A DNA stretch of 55,926 nucleotides, taken from SAR86 cluster bacterium. GTDB lineage: Bacteria; Pseudomonadota; Gammaproteobacteria; Pseudomonadales; Pseudohongiellaceae. The translations under genes were made by a program, and so were the position numbers. The stretch spans positions 1-55,926 of the forward strand of contig NVUL01000009.1 of assembly GCA_002401885.1 (NCBI GenBank), given 5' to 3'. Positions 51,364 to 55,926 of this stretch are shown one piece after another. How positions within the stretch are numbered: the first letter of the stretch is position 1; each line of letters opens with the position of its first letter. The notes below the pieces were generated by a model that had not been told where the DNA came from, searched no databases, and saw only the letters and a list, made by a program, of their open reading frames with translations.

Positions 51364-53370
51364 CTAATTTCCTGTTCCCGGCATAACCTCGAAGCTGGCA
51401 TCGAATGTAACCAGCACGCTAGCGAGTTGTAGTAGAACTGCCTGATTGCCTGTCACCGTTCCTACACCCGCCTGCAACTGTGAACCGAGTGTCCCCTGCC
51501 CCATGATAACCGTCTCAACGTCACTGCGATCCATGGTTATGGTTACATCAGGCTCCGTAGACAAATAGCCTTCAATATTAGAAAGTGTGCCACCGCTCAT
51601 TTCCACAACAAAATTCTGCTGCGTATCCGGAGAGATAAAGTTAATCGTAAAACTCATTCCATCAGCGAGACCGCTATCGACTCTGGTCGCAACCGCATCC
51701 CACCATTGAGTAGTGGTCATGGCTCTAGCCAGACTGGGGCTAGTGCCGCGAGCTGCGGCCACGACTGGAGCGCCGTTTCTAAGCTCCTGCGCCGAAGAGA
51801 GAAACACATTACGCATACTCGCACTCTCATACTGATAACCGAGTTGCTCGAAGATGGAGGCGAGCAAGTCTTTGGCCTCGCTATTCTCTGGTTCTGCATA
51901 AACCAGCTTGTTTAGAATTTCCATGGCCAAGCGATACTGCCCCTCATCATGCAGAGCCTGCCCTCTAGAAATAATCTCTGTAGCACCCCCCATCATCTCC
52001 ACATACAGAGGTGCAGAGTCTGCAGGTGAGAGCGGAGCAAGTGTTGCGGGATTGCCATCCCAGTAACCGAGATAGCGATTCAACACAGCCCGAGAATTAT
52101 GAAACTCGGAGCCATGATACTGACGCGCACTCCACTGCTGCGAGAGACTCACCGGTACTTTGTATTCGTTATGTATTTCGTTGATCGTTACACCTTGGTT
52201 TGCTAGATTCAAAACCTGATTGTTCAGATTCGCATAGGCATCACGCTGTGTGCGCATAACCTGCTGGATTCGCTCATTCCCCCAGCGCGGCCAATTGTGC
52301 GAAGAGACCAAGACCTCGGCATCGCGGCCGAACCGGTAAAGCGCCTCGTTGATTTGCTTCGACCATTGCAATGCATCTCTTACCAGCGCGCCACGTAAAG
52401 TATAGACATTGTGTATGGTGGCGGTAATGTTCTCTGCCGCCCAAAACACTTTCTGATCTGGGAACCAAGTGTTCATCTCCGCTGGCGCTTCAGTGCCAGG
52501 TGTATTCTGAAAAACCATGCGTACACCATCGATAACATGTTCTTCATAGCTATCTTCGATAACCAAGGTGGGCGCAATTAACCCCGTCGTTCCCGCGGCG
52601 AGTGCTTTGCCAATAGCAGAGTCAACTTGTCCATAAGGCCCTGATGGAATACCGCGCCCATACTGCAAGCCTGCTCGACGTGACATTGCATTGCCTGCAT
52701 ACACATTCTCTGCGATCGCCTCTTCCATGAATCCTGATGGCGCGATGACCTGCACCGCACCCGACTGTACGTCTTGTTCGCTGATCACACCTCGCACACC
52801 GCCGAAATGATCGATATGCGAATGGGAATACACGACCGCGCGCACTGGCAGTTCGCCTAGTTGCTCGTTCGCAAGACGCAGGGCTGCCGCCGCAGTCTGC
52901 GAAGTAAGTAGCACATCAAATAATATCCAACCCGACTCGCCTCTCACTAGCGTCATATTGGCTAGATCGAACCCACGCACCTGATAGATGAAATCGGGCA
53001 CCACCTCATAGAGGCCAAAGTTCATATTCAGTGTTGCTTGTCGCTGCAGCGATGGGTGAATACTATCGAAGTCCAACTCTTCAAGAAGGAAGTCGTAGCG
53101 CGTCATATCCCACACCACACGACCATTCTCGGCGAGAATTTGTCTCGAGCCAGGCTCTGCAATGAAACCGCGTCGAGATTCTTCGAAATCACGCTGATCT
53201 TCGAAAGGCAAGCTATTACGAAGTTCATTCTGTAGCTGCGACGTAAAGCTGCTTGGCTCCGACCCCTTCGCATTGAAGTGATCCTGCGCAAATGCATTGC
53301 CAGCAGACACTACTAGCACGAACCCAAGGATTGATATGTCAGCGAGACGAGACTTGTTTGAAAACAACAT
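51364..53370 (-). CDS. exported alkylsulfatase, SdsA/YjcS-like metallo-beta-lactamase-fold
   Basis: A 668-residue secreted enzyme with signal peptide ending near NAFAQ. The binuclear zinc motif is YSHSHIDHFGG (His183, His185, Asp187, His188), with further ligands in the TPGTEAPAEMNTWFPDQKVFWAAEN region. The middle contains the alkylsulfatase dimerisation domain (HEWPRWGN-like stretch SSHNWPRWGNERIQQVMRTQRDAY). The last ~120 residues are a SCP2-like domain. This order is that of SdsA1-type primary alkylsulfatases, which hydrolyse alkyl sulfates such as SDS. It is 242 bases from the sulfatase operon and probably transcribed on its own. Confidence 0.92.
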   Translation of the reverse strand: MLFSNKSRLADISILGFVLVVSAGNAFAQDHFNAKGSEPSSFTSQLQNELRNSLPFEDQRDFEESRRGFIAEPGSRQILAENGRVVWDMTRYDFLLEELDFDSIHPSLQRQATLNMNFGLYEVVPDFIYQVRGFDLANMTLVRGESGWILFDVLLTSQTAAAALRLANEQLGELPVRAVVYSHSHIDHFGGVRGVISEQDVQSGAVQVIAPSGFMEEAIAENVYAGNAMSRRAGLQYGRGIPSGPYGQVDSAIGKALAAGTTGLIAPTLVIEDSYEEHVIDGVRMVFQNTPGTEAPAEMNTWFPDQKVFWAAENITATIHNVYTLRGALVRDALQWSKQINEALYRFGRDAEVLVSSHNWPRWGNERIQQVMRTQRDAYANLNNQVLNLANQGVTINEIHNEYKVPVSLSQQWSARQYHGSEFHNSRAVLNRYLGYWDGNPATLAPLSPADSAPLYVEMMGGATEIISRGQALHDEGQYRLAMEILNKLVYAEPENSEAKDLLASIFEQLGYQYESASMRNVFLSSAQELRNGAPVVAAARGTSPSLARAMTTTQWWDAVATRVDSGLADGMSFTINFISPDTQQNFVVEMSGGTLSNIEGYLSTEPDVTITMDRSDVETVIMGQGTLGSQLQAGVGTVTGNQAVLLQLASVLVTFDASFEVMPGTGN

Positions 53371-53416
53371 AGGAATTCCCCTTATCTTCTTTTCTTTTTA
53401 TTTACGGTAAGAATGC

Positions 53417-53454
53417 AAAAAAGCCAAGAGGATTTTAATCTCTTGGCTTTTTTT
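53417..53454 (-). terminator. rho-independent terminator of the TPR gene
   Basis: A GC-rich stem GCCAAGAG (53423-53430) pairs with CTCTTGGC (53440-53447) around a 9-base AT loop. It is flanked by A6 on the left and T7 on the right, so it reads as a terminator on both strands. It lies downstream of the leftward TPR gene (stop at 53526) and before the alkylsulfatase start. Confidence 0.9.
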
Positions 53455-53525
53455 AACACGGCAAGCTTTGATGTAACCGAAATATTCCATAAACTACTTC
53501 GGCACTGAGCTAGCAATATTTGCGC

Positions 53526-55190
53526 CTACAAATGTGAGCGTGTGATCTCAACGTCTGCATTACGGAAAAAAGACTGGAATTGTCTTTCGACTATGATCGC
53601 TTCCTGAGTCTTGCCCTGAGCTTCAAGCGCTTGAGACAGACCGAACGTAGTCCAAGCATTCTGACGATTCCACTCTAGGTCTTTCCGATAAACCTCCTCT
53701 GCTTCAACTACACGACCAGCATCAAGAAGTACTGCTCCTAGATAGAGACGTATAGACTGTGACCAGTCCGGTGGCTCAGTGTAGTTAAGCGAGTCTTGTA
53801 GCTGGATCGCTACATTGTAATGCATAACCGCCGCATCGAAATTGCCCTTCGCTTCCTCGATCTCACCATTGAGAGCATGAGAAGCCAGATTCAATACATG
53901 CGATGCCGGAGTTGGGCGCACGCCGTTATCATCCACGCCATCTGCTGTTATCTGAGCCTGAAGATTTGCCAGCTGCGCTTCTGCCGGGCCCATGTGACCT
54001 TTAGCTACGTGGGCACTACCCATCACATAACTCCACATACCCTTAAGATAAGGAGCCTCATACTGGCTATTCGCTGCATTGTCTGCGTGAATCTTGTCCC
54101 ACTTGCCAAATACCTTATCCGTAATCCAGGTATGAGCAATGTTCTTCAATCCGCTGGTTATATCGGGTTCGGTGTTTCCGGCATTGCGTGTCGCGGCTTC
54201 AGACGCAGCTGCATAATTGCCCTGAAGCAAGTTTGCGTAGCGCACGAAGTCCAGTGCATGACCCTTGTGTATTTTGTGTGACAGTGGATAAGTGCCTATC
54301 AACGGGAAATTAGTATCTCCCCAGATTTCAGCGAATTGAGCATCCACAATTTGAGATCTCTCATTGATGTCGATTGCCTTCTCGTACTCACCGACTCGCA
54401 GATAGATGTGTCCAGGCATATGCACCATGTGACCGGAGATGGGCACTGTCGCTTCAAGTTTCTGAGCGGCTGGCATAGCAAGCTCGGGCTGAGCGGACGC
54501 TTCCATCAAGTGAATGTAGAGATGGTTCGCACCAGGGTGATTAGGCTCAGAGCGCATCGCAGACTCGAAAGCCGCCTGCGCTTCTGCTGTTCCTGGCTTG
54601 GCGGTACCATCTTCCTCCCAATAGTCCCAGCGCGTTGTATTCATATAAGACTCGCCGAAGATAGCGGCGATGTCTGCATCGTCTCGATACTTGTCATGCA
54701 GATTGCGCATGGCATCGACGAAGGCGAAGTCTCTTTCTCTACTATCGGGAATGGCATCCTTGTTATAGAGAACGAAAAGCGCATTGATCATGTCGCGCTC
54801 GCGTAGGCTGCCGTTGTTAGCCAGAGCCAGTGCTCTGCGGATTGCAGCAAGACCGGCGCCCTGCGGATCATCCGGAAGGCCCCCATAGCGGCTGTTTGGA
54901 TTCGGGCCTGCCGCGTGCGCTAGACCGAAATGAGGCATTGGGCTATCTGGGTCCAGACGCGCCGCTTCCTGATAGGAGGCGATGGACTCTGGAAAGTAGA
55001 AGCTCCATGCCATTCTGAGCCCCTGATCGTAAAATGCCTGTGCCTGGGCCGAATCGGTGGTGATTGGGCGACTATAGGTTCCGCCGCCCGGGACCATGAC
55101 AGCCAGAGCTTCATCACTTTGCGCCATCAAATTTAGTTGGGGTACGAGTAGTATGGCTGCGGTCGCAACCGATGTGACTAGTTTTCGCAT
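53526..55190 (-). CDS. exported TPR-repeat protein with conserved histidine motifs
   Basis: A 554-residue protein with signal peptide ending near LNLMAQ. It consists of TPR-like helix pairs from about residue 50 onward, for example SIASYQEAARLDPDSPMPHFGLAHA, AFESAMRSEPNHPGANHLYIHLMEAS and EYEKAIDINER. Two His-rich spots lie on consecutive helices: GANHLYIHLME near residue 225 and ISGHMVHMPGHIYLRVG near 255. These could form a metal or haem site, though no CxxCH is present. No enzyme domain is recognised. It is monocistronic, with a strong terminator behind it. Confidence 0.8.
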   Translation of the reverse strand: MRKLVTSVATAAILLVPQLNLMAQSDEALAVMVPGGGTYSRPITTDSAQAQAFYDQGLRMAWSFYFPESIASYQEAARLDPDSPMPHFGLAHAAGPNPNSRYGGLPDDPQGAGLAAIRRALALANNGSLRERDMINALFVLYNKDAIPDSRERDFAFVDAMRNLHDKYRDDADIAAIFGESYMNTTRWDYWEEDGTAKPGTAEAQAAFESAMRSEPNHPGANHLYIHLMEASAQPELAMPAAQKLEATVPISGHMVHMPGHIYLRVGEYEKAIDINERSQIVDAQFAEIWGDTNFPLIGTYPLSHKIHKGHALDFVRYANLLQGNYAAASEAATRNAGNTEPDITSGLKNIAHTWITDKVFGKWDKIHADNAANSQYEAPYLKGMWSYVMGSAHVAKGHMGPAEAQLANLQAQITADGVDDNGVRPTPASHVLNLASHALNGEIEEAKGNFDAAVMHYNVAIQLQDSLNYTEPPDWSQSIRLYLGAVLLDAGRVVEAEEVYRKDLEWNRQNAWTTFGLSQALEAQGKTQEAIIVERQFQSFFRNADVEITRSHL

Positions 55191-55324
55191 AAACTTAAAC
55201 CTCTTTAACTTGCTGACTTTCTTATATTATTTATAAAATTCTGTGCTTCTAGCATTAACTGTTTTCTCTGCTATTCAGCCGTCATAGAATGACTGAGTTG
55301 AGCATAAAGCTGGCGAGCAGTATA

Positions 55325-55357
55325 CCCCCATTGCCGCGGTATTGGAGTGTATGGGGG
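55325..55357 (+). promoter_or_regulatory. hairpin-forming inverted repeat upstream of the candidate selenoprotein gene
   Basis: CCCCCAT (55325-55331) and ATGGGGG (55351-55357) form a 7-bp stem with a 19-base loop, 43 bases before the ATG at 55401. It could be a leader-RNA hairpin or an operator. There is no T-tract after it. A purine-rich GAAGAGAG sits just before the ATG as ribosome site. Confidence 0.35.
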
Positions 55358-55400
55358 CCAAATTCAGGCAAATATTGACATAGATTAGAAGAGAGCAACC

Positions 55401-55926
55401 ATGAGTAAGCTTGTTCTGGACGTGTTCACCGACTACGTCTGACCTTGGTGTTACCTCAGTACCGTGAGTATTGAAAAGCTAAAGCAGAATTATCCGGTCA
55501 CAGCCCGTTGGATTCATTTTCCACTGCATCCTGAAACACCGCAGGAGGGAAAATCGCTGGCGGAGCTGTTTGCGGGTCGTGATCTCACTCCTATGCGTGA
55601 GCGGATGAAGGCACTGATGGCTGAGGCTGGGCTAGAGTACGGTGATCGAACACATACTTTCAATAGTCGACTCGCGCAGGAGTTGGGCAAATGGGCCGAC
55701 AGCAAACCGGGCGGCGAGGCGATACATGATGCGTTGTATCGAGCCTACTTTGTGGACAACAAAAATATCGGCGATGTCGATGAGTTAGTCGTGATTGCTG
55801 AGGCTGTGGGATTGGATGGGCAGGAGGCACGACGCACAATCGAAGGCCGCGAATATAAGGAAGCTGTCGATGAAGACTGGCAGCGATCTCGCGAGATTGG
55901 TGTCACGGGCGTACCGACGTTCTATG
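55401..55926 (+). CDS. DsbA/FrnE-family oxidoreductase, candidate selenoprotein with UPWC active site (partial)
   Basis: From ATG 55401 the frame reads MSKLVLDVFTDYV, a TGA at 55440-55442 (codon 14), then PWCYLSTVSIEKLKQNYPVTA, and stays open to the window edge (175 codons). The family's active site reads CPWCY after such a first beta strand, so the TGA occupies the exact place of the N-terminal catalytic Cys. Read as selenocysteine it gives U-P-W-C. The rest looks intact: helical insert with RMKALMAEAGLEYGDRTHTFNS and the cis-Pro loop VTGVPTF (Pro172). No signal peptide, so cytoplasmic like FrnE. A hairpin follows the TGA. Alternatives are a recent nonsense mutation or a base error. The C-terminus is outside the window. 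Confidence 0.75.
55440..55470 (+). other. in-frame TGA plus candidate bacterial SECIS hairpin
   Basis: After the TGA, a stem TA-CTCA (55452-55453 and 55455-55458, with C55454 bulged) pairs with TGAG-TA (55465-55470), enclosing a 6-base loop GTACCG that begins with GU. The distance from TGA to the loop is 16 bases. Known bacterial SECIS elements (E. coli fdhF) have a short upper stem, a bulge a few bases below the loop, and an early G/GU in the loop, about 16-37 bases after the UGA. The match is by eye; folding energy was not computed. Confidence 0.55.

Noticed and set aside
1-55926. CRISPR arrays, insertion sequences, prophage genes, rRNA or tRNA
   Set aside because: None seen by reading. 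The only tandem arrays have 12- and 15-base units without spacers, and no transposase, integrase or phage structural gene is present.

Overview
This window looks like a chromosomal segment of a marine-type gammaproteobacterium. The evidence is the set of gammaproteobacterial housekeeping families (RdgC, YaeQ, YehS/DUF1456, a YbcJ-like S4 protein, a TIGR02647 protein), moderate GC content, and many exported hydrolases (S46 and M28 peptidases, DUF885, sulfatase, alkylsulfatase). This is inferred from gene content only; there is no rRNA and I saw no tRNA. I found no CRISPR array, transposase or prophage. Two gene relics and two micro-tandem arrays show local decay and slippage.

Layout. 1-3974: tail of a large protein, then a carbonic anhydrase/SulP bicarbonate-type pair divergent from an OxyR-like LysR regulator that lacks the peroxidatic cysteine. 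3986-10483: leftward operon of two quinoprotein sugar dehydrogenases, a gluconolactonase-like SMP-30 protein, a DUF4336-like protein and a nitronate monooxygenase. 10802-23148: S46 peptidase, metallo-beta-lactamase-fold protein, GST, phosphatase, serine hydrolase, UspA, cation antiporter, class V aminotransferase and aldehyde dehydrogenase. 23145-25394: secreted reprolysin-like protein whose zinc site is gone. 25529-33000: small RNA/DNA-related proteins, M28 peptidase, amidotransferase, RdgC, YHS and DoxX-like proteins. 33226-38555: OPT transporter, then a five-gene tryptophan-tryptophylquinone amine dehydrogenase cluster (heavy chain, MauE, MauD, light chain, monohaem cytochrome c) of the aromatic-amine-dehydrogenase type. 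39151-43817: DUF885 lipoprotein and a rightward PD40/lipoprotein/DUF1080 operon.

43970-51121 is a leftward operon: sulfatase, Rbs-type ABC ATPase and permease, Tat-exported sugar isomerase-like protein, gluconate-2-dehydrogenase subunit 3 and a GMC oxidoreductase. It converges on the DUF1080 (3-keto-disaccharide hydrolase family) gene. Together these suggest periplasmic oxidation of sulfated or other glycosides through 3-keto intermediates. An SdsA-like alkylsulfatase and a TPR protein follow to the right.

The most striking item is at the right edge. From 55401 a DsbA/FrnE-family oxidoreductase reads through a single in-frame TGA (55440-55442) that sits exactly where the first cysteine of the CPWC active site should be. 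A short hairpin with a GU-initiated loop follows at the distance expected for a bacterial SECIS element. This is a strong selenoprotein candidate that ordinary gene callers would truncate or miss.
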